Source of the DNA: Mactromeris polynyma
Taxonomy: Eukaryota; Mollusca; Bivalvia; Venerida; Mactridae
Length of the DNA stretch: 64,000 bases
Direction of reading: 5' to 3'
Assembly: GCA_032209605.1 (NCBI GenBank)
Contig: JASFXZ010000029.1
Coordinates: 237,001 to 301,000, forward strand
Shown: positions 53,551-64,000 of the stretch, piece by piece
How positions within the stretch are numbered: the first letter of the stretch is position 1
Layout: every line of letters starts with the position of its first letter
Notes under the pieces: generated by a model
Seen by the model: the letters and a program-made list of their open reading frames with translations, nothing else
The model's database searches: none
Told to the model about the DNA's origin: nothing
Position numbers and translations under genes: made by a program

Positions 53551-54223
53551 TATTATGCCCCCCCCCCCCTTCGAAGAAGAGAGGGCATAATGATTTCCAC
53601 ATGCTATCCGTCAGTCGGTCGGACCGTAACCTTTTTGTTTCCGATCAATAACTCTAGAACCCCTTCACCTTTCATCTTCAAACTTGGTCCACACATTCAT
53701 CGTGGGTAGCAGTGGAACCCTATTGACTCAAGATCACATGGGTCTATTGTTCACACACCGTTTCCGATCAATAACTCGAAAAAAACCGGACCATTTTCAA
53801 TCAAAATGGGTCCACACATTCACCTTGGGTAGAGGAGGAACCCTTCTGATTTTGGGTACACGGGTTCAAAGGTCAAGGTCACAGGCGTCAATTGTTCACA
53901 AACCATTCCCGATCAATAACTCGAGAACCCCTTCACCTTTCATCTTCAAACTTGGTCCACATATTCATCGTGGGTAGCAGACGAACCCTATTAATTTTGG
54001 GGTCAGGGGTCAATTGTTCACAAACCGTTTCCGATCAATAACTCGAAAAATAACAGACCTATCATCCTCGAACTTAGTCAACACATTCATCTTTCGTAGC
54101 AGATGAACCCTAATGATTTTGGGGTCACAGGGTGAAGGGTCAAGGTCATAGGTCCAATGTTATTCAAACACCTCCCGTTAATTTGAATGTTCAGTATGAC
54201 AAAATAGTGAGGGGGCATAATGT
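53551..54223 (+). mobile_element. MITE with ATTATGCCCCC inverted ends and internal repeats
   Basis: Starts TATTATGCCCCCCCC and ends GGGGGCATAATG. Inside are three to four units of about 140-200 bp with GATCAATAACTCGA, CAAACTTGGTCCACA and GGTCAAGG. Non-coding; ORFs are repeat translations. Confidence 0.7.
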
Positions 54224-54489
54224 TTTACAAACATCTCTTGTTATTAACTACATTTTTCCGGGTTACTTGTCTTGACATTAGGTTATTGATTTAATAGTTT
54301 TGTGGTTATTAAGCATTCTGACGTTAATAATTCAGTTAATGAGGGCAAGGTCAGACTGAGGCTGTTAGTTTCTTCGTGCTGGATTATACACAGTGTGTCT
54401 GTTGAACATTATGCACGCAATGGTTAATGACTTTTAATGATAAGTATTGCCTATTTGGTCAATGTATGTGTATTTGATGGAAATCAATG

Positions 54490-55040
54490 ACAATATGATA
54501 TAGCGATTTTAAAAGTGTGAGTTTAACTAGCTGTTAAATCAAGTTAAACCCCCATTATTTTTAATGACAGTTCAAGGCTGTAACTCTCTGTACGGTTATT
54601 ATTTCCATTTGTGTTTAAGATGTATGTTAAATTTCCCTTTCCCCTATGCAATTCTTTCACTTGATATAGTGTTCATGATATTTTCTCCCCCATTTTCGGC
54701 ATACTATTGTCGCCAGCTGTATTGACTTGTCCTGTGATGTCCCTACCCTGTTTGTCCCAATTAATGCTTCTCAGTTGTTCTGTATGGTCGGCAGGCAATT
54801 CATTGAGCCCCTGGTCCCTCGTGTATTTACCCGGAGTCTGTATGGACAGGTATTGTCTTATGTGTGTGGTGTTCCCTGTAGCGACTTATTCTCTACTTTA
54901 ACAACCGGACTGCAATTTTGGATGGCTATATTCCAGGTGTTGATTCATTACCTTCCTGTGATGTTATTGATTTTCTACCAGTGCATCAGGTCAAGTATTT
55001 TGTTTGATGGAATGTAGGAACTCTACAGAAATGATTTTAT
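54490..55040 (-). repeat. Family A inverted copy 5 and partial copy of the duplication start
   Basis: 54500-54890 contains the inverse of GGTTTAAATC...GCTAGC, of GGAACTGTCA, and TGTCCTGTGATGTCC. 54960-55035 has GATGTTATTGATTTTCTACCA and GTAGGAACTCTACAGAAATG, the same words that start the segmental duplication at 55416, so a small tandem copy precedes it. A further family A fragment is at 55280-55370. Confidence 0.55.
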
Positions 55041-55625
55041 ATCTGTTTCTGTATTTTAATTTTGAAAGGAAATGGCCCATTTCTTAAATGCTATATGCAT
55101 CAATGTAAAACAAAAACATTCTCCTTGAATTTCTTGTAACTGTTTCTTACATTTCTTCATCCTACATATTTGATTAGTACAAAGATGCTTTCCTAAGCAA
55201 GAATAATTACCCAGGTATTCTTTGCGCTCCTGTTCCCTCGTTTGCGTAATTACCCTTGCACCTCCTCAAATGCTAGATGTTTTATAGACTGTTGTGTACC
55301 CGGAGGTCGGTGTGGAGAGGTATTATGTATGTTGCGTTCCCTGTAGCAACTTGTTTTTTACTTTAACAGCCACACTGCACATTTGGATGACTACATTTCA
55401 GATGTTCATTACCTTCCAGTGATGTTATTGATTTTCTACCATTGCATATTGTTCATTTTTTTGTAAATTAATGCGAATACGTGATTGGTTAAATGTAGGA
55501 ACTCTACAGAAATGATTTTATATCTGTATCTGTGAAAGGGCATCAGTCGTTGATGTTAAAATTGAAAGCCATGAAAATTTGGATTTGTTCTCATAGTGTT
55601 AATTTAATATGTGCTATTGTAATCT

Positions 55626-56117
55626 TTGGTGTATCATCCATCATATATGGGTAATACAGGTGATGTAGAACATGTACATACTTCATATGATAAGTTTGAC
55701 CGTAGTAGTTTCAACAATAGTTTTCTTAGCAGCCCAGGTGTTCTTTATGATGATAACGATACCATAGATAAATTACAACAGGACATGCATACACAACCTG
55801 ACATAGACTCGTTTGCGAGGAATGGTGTACTATTATCAACACTATTGTGTATAATAACATCTCTTCCAACACTATTGCTGCAACATGTTCTACCAGAAAA
55901 CACCATCCTGGTAAACCAATTAAGGTGGAATGAGAATGTGCGTCAATTATGGTTTACTCTGTCTCGAGTAGAACAAAGATGGTTACATTGTTTTGAGCGA
56001 GCAGAAAAACTAGAACTGTTCCATTGGAGCCTTAAATCCATCCGCCTATACATTGACATTGATATGTTATACATGTACATTAACTATTCACTTAGTCACA
56101 ATTATCATAAAAAATGA
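55626..56117 (+). pseudogene. Retroelement-like fragment, duplication copy 2
   Basis: Same start as 6306 (V-Y-H-P-S-Y-M-G-N-T-G-D) but a base loss near 55811 shifts the middle, and an extra segment near 55918 shifts it back to W-N-E-N-V-R-Q-L-W. It confirms the lack of selection on this frame. Confidence 0.35.
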
Positions 56118-57294
56118 GTTGATTGGCAAGTATTTGTTTGTTACAGCAGTTATCATGCACGTCTTTACGTCATGTGTACTAACTCTGGCAGACTTGAAAA
56201 TATTGTGTCCACAAAATTGTGTCTACGGACGGCGGGACGGACGATAACCAAAGCACTTCGATGCGGAGGTTAATAATGCGAAGCGTAGTCTTTGGTACAC
56301 CATGCAGATGGGAATTGTAAAATGACTAACATGGGGCAGTCCACTGATATCAACAATATCATAAACTTAATTGATATTTGCATTTATAAGTCATAGTTGG
56401 TCTCTGAAAGGAGAAAACAAGGAAATTCTAAGTATGTTTTTATTAATGAATTTAAGCTAGCAATAAACATTTAAAACACAAACGAAAAGCGTCAACTTCT
56501 ATACAACAATTTCATCATTACATCAGTAAAGATAAGTAAAGGAAACACTCATCTCACGCTCTTCTTTCTGCTTTCCTTTCTATGTAATAGGAATGTAAGC
56601 ATTTGTGTATATGCAAGTGGAATATTCAAGTTAATTTAGTTTATGCAACCGCTTCAACCTATGAGCAGACACTCGTAAGCTCATGCTAAGGCATTTAACA
56701 AATACAATCATCTTCGATTGTTTTTTTTCGGTCTAAACAAGTAATTATCAAGGGTATTGATCACAATCGACAGATCACGGTTGTAAGCGTTAGCATAGAA
56801 CATATCTGTATTGGACTCGAGTTTTGTAGTTCCAAAAAACGTTTAAGAAAATGATTAGTACAATGTTTTAGATTACGTCTGTTTGAGGCATTAACATGCT
56901 TTTTCTCAAAATTGTTACTTAGCATTTTACCTTTAATCTAAATAACGTTTAATAATTATTATTAGTTAGGTTACTCAGTAAAGTGTAACAGTTTTGGTCA
57001 CGTTTTCGTTTTATGTATTCGGTCAAATGTTCTTATTGTTCGTTGCATTTACTTCGACCAAAATCCAAGTATAAAGAGGTTTGAGTTCAATTTTCACTAT
57101 CTTATAGTTCAAATTATTTAATCCATCAACAGATCGCCTGGTCTTCATTTTGTTCAACAACTCTACCCTGAAATATAGAATTGAACTAACATGATACAGT
57201 TATGCGTGCGACAAAATGTACCAGATATATAGGTCTTGGTGGAAATAATGTAATCCAATTATTCTGCATCAACTTTTAATATGAATTAATCTAT

Positions 57295-57552
57295 TCATGT
57301 GTAATGTTTTGTGGTCCATCCATAGTCACTTAGTGCTTTCGTCATTTTCTTTGCGTTATAAGCTTCGTTTTGGATAATCTCGGAAAAAGGCGTTAATATA
57401 GTGTATAACGGTATAAATGTGTCCCTGTGGTAAAAACTGTTGTAAGCAAGACCCAGTCGTGGCAATGTTATAAATGAACTCCCGTGGAAGTTATAGCAAA
57501 CGTGTCCATGCAACAGTATGATCATTGTTTGTCCATGCTTCACGTAAAGCAT
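57295..57552 (-). CDS. Unidentified ORF, duplicate of 8118-8393
   Basis: The G-S-S-F-I-T-L-P-R-L-G-L-A-Y-N-S-F-Y-H-R-D segment is unchanged, with a few substitutions elsewhere (T-I-L-T-P-F, A-K-K-M-T-K). Function unknown. Confidence 0.25.
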   Translation of the reverse strand: MLYVKHGQTMIILLHGHVCYNFHGSSFITLPRLGLAYNSFYHRDTFIPLYTILTPFSEIIQNEAYNAKKMTKALSDYGWTTKHYT

Positions 57553-58729
57553 TATGAAAATCCAATGCCATATATACTCAGTCTATTTTAAAAACGCACA
57601 GTTTTAGACCTGTGATAAGTTTGTAAAACGTCATTTTATGTTAATGTGAATCTCATCTGATATGAAAATACCCGTCGATTGTTATAAAATATAAACATGA
57701 TGCACACATGTAACCATGGAATAGTATCAAGGCATATGACTTAAGACAATTTGTGTTGGTTTTTTTAATGTGATAAACATCAATAAATATGAATTAACAA
57801 AGAAAACAGCAGGAAAAATATTCCCTTGTATTTGTCGAAAAAGAAGTTTGCAATATACTTAAATTCCATTGTTAACAAGCGAAAGATTTACGGGCTTTAT
57901 CCTTGTGTAACATGATCAAAATGATTGTCTTAATCGGATTCACATCGCAACAGTTCACATTAAAGATGTTTAACGTAAATTTAACGATAACACTGGATGA
58001 TCTTTCAACTATATCTACATCAAGGTTCAGCCCATTGTGTCTACATCTATCAGCTTTCACCACGACCCGGACTTATAGTAAAAAACAGATATCAGGGGTC
58101 TCTGCAACTATCAGTTACAATACAGTCAAAGTTATATGATAAAAAATGTTGTTTAAAATACAATTAAAAACAATTTGATGTGAATAAAGAATAAAAACGC
58201 ATTATATTGCATTACCTATGAGGGTTTTTTTTCAGGAGGATGAGACAACGCATGGTATCGTCCCTCATTTCTCGACAGTCTACTGATTGTAAAGTTTGCG
58301 AGAATCAGTCTGAAAGAATCAATGCGGTTTGGTTTATCTTATCCTCTGTCGTGATATTATTTCGGGAACAAGGAACGTAGTTATAATATCATTCACGCAG
58401 AATGGAAGGACCTCCTTCAGGTCAATATTTTGGTTACACCGTCTAAATTGTATGAATGTTTCGTTCCAGATTAGGGCTATAAATGTGCTCGTCAAGTTGT
58501 TTTTCGGTCAAAATAATTCGGACATTATTACATCACTTTGATACAGTTGACTTTTGAAAAGAATATTTTAGTGCCAACTACGTACAGCATGTAAATAAAG
58601 TTTAAAGAAAAACATCCAACAGTTTGAGTCTAAGGACGTCATTGTTCCAACCGAGAAAGCTACCAATTATAATATATCCAATGTCGTGTGTTCTTCGCCC
58701 TTGATCTCTGACTTATGTGGAGCAGTTGT

Positions 58730-58870
58730 CAGTTGCGTGTGGAGGAGCAGGTTAGTACTAGTTAGAAACACAGGAGCACTGGTTAAGTCAACTGAATGTC
58801 ATATAAATGAAATACTGTTGAGAAACGGTACAAAGCCCTAGCGAGCAAGCACGAACGGACGAACGAATGA
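58730..58870 (+). repeat. Degraded SINE 3' domain, duplication copy
   Basis: Counterpart of 9540-9690 with AAATACTGTTGAGAAACGG retained. Confidence 0.55.
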
Positions 58871-60220
58871 CTCTTTTAAATCTGATCTATCATCAGAACA
58901 TGATGAAGTCTTTGAACAACTTGACAATTATAATAATGTCAAATTACTGCTACCAGAACTGAAAAGAAAATATGACCGCTGCTGTACGATTTCCAACCTA
59001 TTCTTTAAGTGACGTCATTTCCAGAAAACGTCACATGTGACGTCACCACGTACTGACAGTGAGCAATATTTGCTCAATATGGCAATATGAAAACGAAGTG
59101 ACCGTATGGAGTAAATATTATTTCCTGCTTGCAAAAAGTGACGTCACATGTTGCGTTTTCTTGAAATGGCGTCACTTACAGAAGAGGTTGTAAATCCCAT
59201 AGCAGCGCTCATATATACAATTTACAGGATACATATACAACCACACCTGCATTGACTACTACCATACATCCAAACTATTTATTAGTTTGACTTAAGAAAA
59301 GGTTCAGCGAGTATATGACGAGATATTACGAGTTAACTACGAGCAATGTACGAGTGAGGGCGACATATGGCGATTTGGGTATTAATTATTATGGTACGGC
59401 ACATCTGAATCATTCTGCAATCCATTTCCACTTGAGCTCCTTTTGTATGTCTGTGAATTAATTATATATATACCCCTTTCCCCTTTGGCCTGACATCTTG
59501 GTTCCCAGCAATAGACTCGGGTTCCATTCCTGGTTCTAGGTCTTGCTCTAAACCCTCTGACTTGGGTGGTCATTCAAAGGTGGTGATGGCGCAGGGGGCG
59601 GAGACTCAAACTCAGCTGCTAGTTCTACAGCCGCCTTCTTTTTAACGGAGCCTTTTCCTTCATCTTTGAAGGCATGACTAGTCTTACACTGGTTCAGCTC
59701 TTAAGGAAATGGTGACGTGGAGTGGTCAAGAGAACTGATGCCGATCAGAACATACATCCCTTTTTTATATGATCACTACAAATCGTCCGAACTCGCAGCA
59801 ATGTCGAAGACAAGTCGAAAATATCATGCACATACTCCATACATGTAGAACGAATCTCGAGCAGAGATCGTATCAATGTCCTCCAAATGCGCAGCTACAC
59901 TCGTAGTGCGTCGAACGACTTTTTACCCGGCAACAAGTGAAGCCATGTTAACCGCACTTGTTCAAGTTTGAATGACACACAAAGACATGTTCTTCGACAT
60001 GCAACGACATGGCTTCGAGGCCCACACGACACCTGAAGAGTTCTGGTGAGTTGTAACACGCCACAACTCGTAGCCGAAACTAGGGACAGTATGACACGGG
60101 ATTAACGGGTTGACCCTAGACAATTGGTATTACTAAACGGGTTCTTTACGGTCAAGTTTTTATTGCAAGAGTTATACCATCTTTTCAACCATCTGCATTA
60201 AGATTTATTTACATTTTAAC

Positions 60221-60316
60221 TAGGGATGTCTTTTGTTTCCAAAATGAAAAATAGTGATTTTCCGAACCGATAACCGCATGTTCGAACGGTTAACCGGTTA
60301 ATCGTTTACATCCCTA
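60221..60316. mobile_element. Small MITE with TAGGGATGT ends
   Basis: 96 bp bounded by TAGGGATGT and ACATCCCTA, with an interior palindromic GGTTAACCGGTTAA. Absent from the first duplication copy. Confidence 0.55.
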
Positions 60317-60616
60317 ATTTTTACCATTACTAATAGTAAATTGATGCTGAAATCAAACCTTTGTCAAGTTTGAAATTTGATTACAAAACGGCTTGTAACA
60401 TGTGTTATGGTATCTTACAACACAACTCATACATACGACGTTTGATACAGAATAATTTCTTCTGGTACATAATCCGGAACGTGCATTCTTCACGGTTGCC
60501 ACCGTTGTCCACTGTAGCATGCTGAATTGTTCTGATGTTTGTAAATAAACCAAATTGTCACTGCTACTGCTGCTATCACAACTGGGCTTCATAATAACCA
60601 AATAAGTGGGCAAACT

Positions 60617-60829
60617 GTTCGTAATCGTCTGCGGCAGAACGGTTTACACGGACGACGTCCTTCCGTCGGATGCGTTTTAACGCAACGTCATCGTGTAAAT
60701 CGTCTTAATTGGGCACGTGTACACACTCGTGTGAGACGACGACGCTGGAATACTGTTCTTTTTTCGGATGAATCCAGATTTTGTTTACATCGTGGTGATG
60801 GCAGGGTGCGCGTCTGCCGTAGGAGAAAT
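60617..60829 (+). pseudogene. Tc1-type transposase fragment (71 codons, open)
   Basis: Reads R-L-R-Q-N-G-L-H-G-R-R-P then R-L-N-W-A-R-V-H-T and W-N-T-V-L-F-S-D-E-S-R-F-C-L-H-R-G-D-G-R-V. It contains the first catalytic Asp of the DDE triad (F-S-D-E-S). No start codon and no downstream part; the frame ends where an AT-rich sequence begins. No frameshift within the fragment, so it is younger than the other Tc1 relics. Present only in duplication copy 2. Confidence 0.8.
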
Positions 60830-60892
60830 AAACATTATGCTTTTGTTAACAAAATATAATATTAAATAAATATGTATAATATGTAGGGATGT

Positions 60893-61638
60893 CAACGACT
60901 GGCAATTTTGATATTCGAATATTCGGTCAACCTTCCGGACGATTATTCGTACATTCGAACTGCATCCATTACGAACGGCACCGAGTATTTGTTTATTATC
61001 ACATTTTCTGCTTGCACATATACATTATAGTAGTTTGTACTTTCAGATTTATTTCGCGAAAGGCGTTGTTACCGGTAATATGAACACAATGAGCGTTGCT
61101 TATTGCAACGAACATGAAAGCAATTGAAATGTCTATATATCCGTCATTATATTCCGATCGGATCAAATTATGAATTATCTGTCGCGCAGAATGCGAATTA
61201 TAGGAGTAAAAGCAACGCTAGTCATTGATGCAGACTTGCGTCGAGTTAATGCGTTGATAGTTACATGTCAGGTTTTTAATACTAATACATTTGAAATTCA
61301 ATGTTTAACTTTAAGCTTATCATTGTATGTTTTAAACTGATCGCTCAAGTTGTAAAAGTACCCGCGGTAACTTAAATAATTACAGGGCATAAAGTGTCAC
61401 CACCAGAGTGTTATATCTCTCTTACCACCTATAATACAACATGACTTGTCAATTAACACCTTTATATATTATTTTCACACGTAATATGTCATTCAATGCA
61501 ATGATGCCCATCACTATATTAAATACACATGCATTCAGCTTTTATATTGGAAATATATATCTTTATCGAATATCGAATCAGTTATTCGAATATTCGGACG
61601 TACGAACGAATATCCGAATATTTGTTGACATCCCTAAT
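60893..61638. mobile_element. hAT-like MITE with AGGGATGTCAAC ends
   Basis: About 745 bp; left TAGGGATGTCAACGACTGG, right TTGTTGACATCCCTAA, both followed by ATTCGAATATTCG-type words. Only the right part is present in duplication copy 1 (to about 11190). Confidence 0.6.
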
Positions 61639-61639
61639 T

Positions 61640-61785
61640 AATTTGAAATAAATATATATAATATTTATAATATGAAATAAATATATATACACTGTAATAT
61701 GAAATATATATATATAATATGCAATAAATATATATAATATGAAATAAATATATATACACTGTGATATGAAATAGATATGGGTAAA
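61640..61785. repeat. AT-rich tandem repeat beside the MITE
   Basis: ATATGAAATAAATATATAT units, four to five copies; the same array at 11190-11275 is shorter. Confidence 0.65.
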
Positions 61786-62045
61786 GATAGGAGTACTGCC
61801 TGTGACAGGTCAGTGGCAAAGAAGCCATTGGAAGTTTAAACCTTGTTTAAGGTTGTATCCGCCTCGCACTCATCCTAGCATCACCCCAATAGAATAAACA
61901 TTGTAAATAAGAAAATCATTTCTTAAATTCTAGATCATTTCCAATTTTATAGTGGTAGTAGGCTATACTTTTATGAACTAAACTATTAGGTGCAATAACA
62001 AGTCAACTTAAATGAAATGAATGGAAATATCATGGTACAACATAC

Positions 62046-62168
62046 CTGCTAAAAAAATCATCATCTTCCGCTCCCCATCCGAAATATACGTTAGAAAGTC
62101 CGTTTATCCGCTGAAAATGTTCTTTCTTCAAAGCACAAACGCCTCCAAAATATGCATTGTACGGCAAA
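62046..62168 (-). CDS. Galactosyltransferase exon 4, duplicated copy
   Basis: 123 nt like 11660-11538, with donor GTATG. Encodes L-P-Y-N-A-Y-F-G-G-V and L-S-N-V-Y-F-G-W-G-A-E-D-D-D-F-F-S-R. All catalytic-loop residues are kept. It belongs to a second gene copy whose 5' exons lie beyond the window. Confidence 0.88.
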
Positions 62169-62779
62169 CTGAAAATATATTAGTTTAGTCCTTTTGTACC
62201 ATAACAAGCAAGAGTTTGTAATATGGCAAAGTTTCTGAATAATGCGTACAGGTATTTATTTAACGGAATGGAAGATTCTATTTGCGCTCCTTGCAGCACA
62301 GTATTTGTACATACATGTTCGGAATGTATTGTGTTTTGCGGTTTGTAACCTTAAAAACTGTCCGAAACGTGCAGTGTTTCATTTCATATTCTCAAAGTAC
62401 TCCTTATGGTTAGAAATGCATTATTTTAGTCCATGGATCCGTTTCCGGAAAGCGTCACGGTAGTTTGACTTTGGTATACTGCGGAAGAACTGAAGAACAG
62501 CAGAATCCAGAACTTGTCGTGATCGATATCTAAGATCGGAAAGGAAAATTTATAATTTTGGAAAGAGACAGAAGTCGCATGGTGCTAGGTCTGGGGTATA
62601 AGGAGTATGTGTAGCGCAGTAAATTTCTCCGACTTAAAACATTGTGCTATTTCTATACTGGAGGTGTGCGTTGGAGCATTATGTTATAGTCAAACATGTT
62701 TGTAACCTAGGCGACGTTTCTCGTAGTATTCAAAAAGAAATACAATATCACGATAGTACCTTCAAATCACACCTATTTA

Positions 62780-63229
62780 CTGCTATGCCTTCGCTAGAGA
62801 AGAAAAAATATGACAACATCAACAAAAAATATTTTGTCATATTTTGGAAAATTTAAGCAACTATTTCGCAGTTTCCCCAAGTAACGTTTTCTGGTTGTTA
62901 GTCAGTAGATGGGGCTCCCACCTGGCAGAAATCTTCCTAAATATCGATATTTTCTTTAAAATGACATAACCCGTTGATAGTGAAATACCAACAATGCGTG
63001 CAATATCACACACTGTATATATATCATCATTTTGAAGAATTTCTGTTATCTTCAATACATGTTCATACATAGATTGCTGTCTTCGGCCGACCTGATTTAG
63101 CTGCATTTTCAGCAGACTGTATCCCACAATCAAATTACTTTTTCCATCTACGGACCGCCTCATAAGATACATTATCTGTCTCATAATCATGAGTAGTTTC
63201 GACAAATATCTCTTTTTACAGAAAACCAA
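62780..63229 (-). pseudogene. mariner-like transposase N-terminal region, duplication copy 2
   Basis: Same HTH region as copy 1 (I-L-Q-N-D-x-x-Y-T-V-C-D-I-A-R-I-V-G-I-S) and then open through S-T-G-Y-V-I-L-K-K to A-R-W-E-P-H-L-L-T-N-N-Q-K-T-L-L. Ends in stops after E-T-A-K. No DDE part. Confidence 0.75.
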
Positions 63230-63676
63230 GCTTACTGCGAACGTTATGCAAGACCGAAATTCTTCCGTATATGGCTATTCATTTTTTAACCATTTTTGCA
63301 ACAGTGGTCAACGACTGACGAAATTTAAATGACAAAAACTCTATAAACTGGTTACTCATTTGATACATGTATCTGTCATTGTGTTGATATTTGATAGAGG
63401 TATTCAGTTGTATAAACATCGACCACGTACAATGTCTCGTGGAAATTGCTGGATATCACAATACACAATACATTTCGAACATCCCTCGTATTGTATCGTT
63501 GTTCAAAACGATTAAATTTTCAACGACATTTTTATTTAATTAAAAGTATTCCCAATTGTCATATTTGCAATTGATGGGCTACTTATAAATGCCAAATAAT
63601 AGCATATAAATACTTTTAGTCGCTTGCACAAAACGTCATAAAATTGACTGTAACCCGTAGAAATTTAGTTATATAC

Positions 63677-63864
63677 TTATAATTGAATTTGTCTACAGCC
63701 ACAGACATGTGTAACGGGCTTCGCTCACAAGTGTATGGGTTGCTGGTATTTTCTGGTAACAAATCAACATCGTGAAAGATGAAACATTGCTGATCTGTAA
63801 CTTTGACGGTTTCCACAAATCCGACGTTAAAAAGTAATGCTCTGTTGAACGGTACTCCAGGTGT
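63677..63864 (-). CDS. Galactosyltransferase exon 3, duplicated copy
   Basis: 188 nt with the same splice sites as copy 1. F-N-R-A-L-L-F-N-V-G-F and F-H-D-V-D-L-L-P-E-N are retained. The end reads H-M-S-V-A-V-D-K-F-N-Y, the usual family sequence, so this copy looks less drifted than 13355-13168. Confidence 0.9.
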
Positions 63865-64000
63865 CTGAAAACATCGAGTAGCTTTCCTTATTTGTTTGAC
63901 GAGATTCACACCGTCTTACTAAAGTATTGTACTTAAACACAGCTGTAACTGGATAAAACTATGAAGGCTATTACTTTCATCAGCAAATGATAAACTTAAA

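Larger units (their letters stand above)
55416..64000 (+). repeat. Segmental duplication, copy 2 (continues beyond window)
   Basis: Direct repeat of 6104-13490. Differences include a deletion near 56650, the insertion of DNA at about 59750-60530 and 60600-61500, and many point changes. The last base in the window still aligns with copy 1 (13490). Confidence 0.9.

Noticed and set aside
53684..53977. 97-aa ORF in the MITE
   Set aside because: Consists of repeated non-coding MITE units; no start context or conserved domain.

Overview
This is animal nuclear DNA, most likely from a mollusc and probably a bivalve. The evidence is spliced genes with standard GT-AG introns, AT-rich intergenic DNA, a tRNA-derived SINE, and a dense mixture of Tc1/mariner, pogo-like, hAT-like, CACTA and non-LTR elements. 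The bivalve call rests on the general look of the repeats and is an inference. No rRNA, functional tRNA or CRISPR was seen.

Layout. 1-5.6 kb is compact: a spliced type I membrane glycoprotein gene (minus strand, four exons), the spliced 3' end of an unidentified plus-strand gene ending in a poly(A) signal, and a decayed protein-primed family B DNA polymerase of Polinton/Maverick type. The polymerase carries a 715-bp intron inside a conserved motif. 6.1-18.2 kb holds exons 1-4 of a beta-1,4-galactosyltransferase (B4GALT-like) gene on the minus strand. Its 3' half lies in a segmental duplication (6.1-13.5 kb) that recurs in the same orientation at 55.4-64.0 kb. Intron 2 contains a non-autonomous DNA transposon with a pogo-like MITE nested inside it.

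19,109-34,700 is the most interesting object: a 15.6-kb palindromic unit. It has AG...CT termini, a perfect 6-bp target duplication (CCCGAA), and a related empty site about 130 bp to its left. These are Polinton hallmarks. Both arms (4.5 and 5.9 kb, nearly identical) carry a two-finger C2H2 ORF and a membrane-segment plus PC4-like ORF. In each arm the second ORF is split by the same composite insertion containing a dead LINE. The hinge carries a 3.6-kb foldback element whose arms are inverted arrays of a ~170-bp satellite. On either side of the foldback are complementary leftovers of the same glycoprotein gene found at 1-2 kb: its signal-peptide exon on the left and its membrane/tail exon on the right. 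I read this as a copy-back-like, defective Polinton derivative.

34.7-55.4 kb is repeat-rich intergenic DNA: a dispersed repeat family with several copies, an internally deleted LINE with a 36-bp target duplication, a SINE with a 14-bp target duplication inside a pogo-like end, a CACTA (En/Spm) transposase relic, an L1-type ORF1 relic, and a MITE with pyrimidine-rich ends.

55.4-64 kb is the second copy of the segmental duplication, with a Tc1 transposase fragment and hAT-like MITEs added, ending in B4GALT exons 3 and 4. The only apparently maintained cellular gene is the galactosyltransferase; almost everything else is mobile DNA or its genes.
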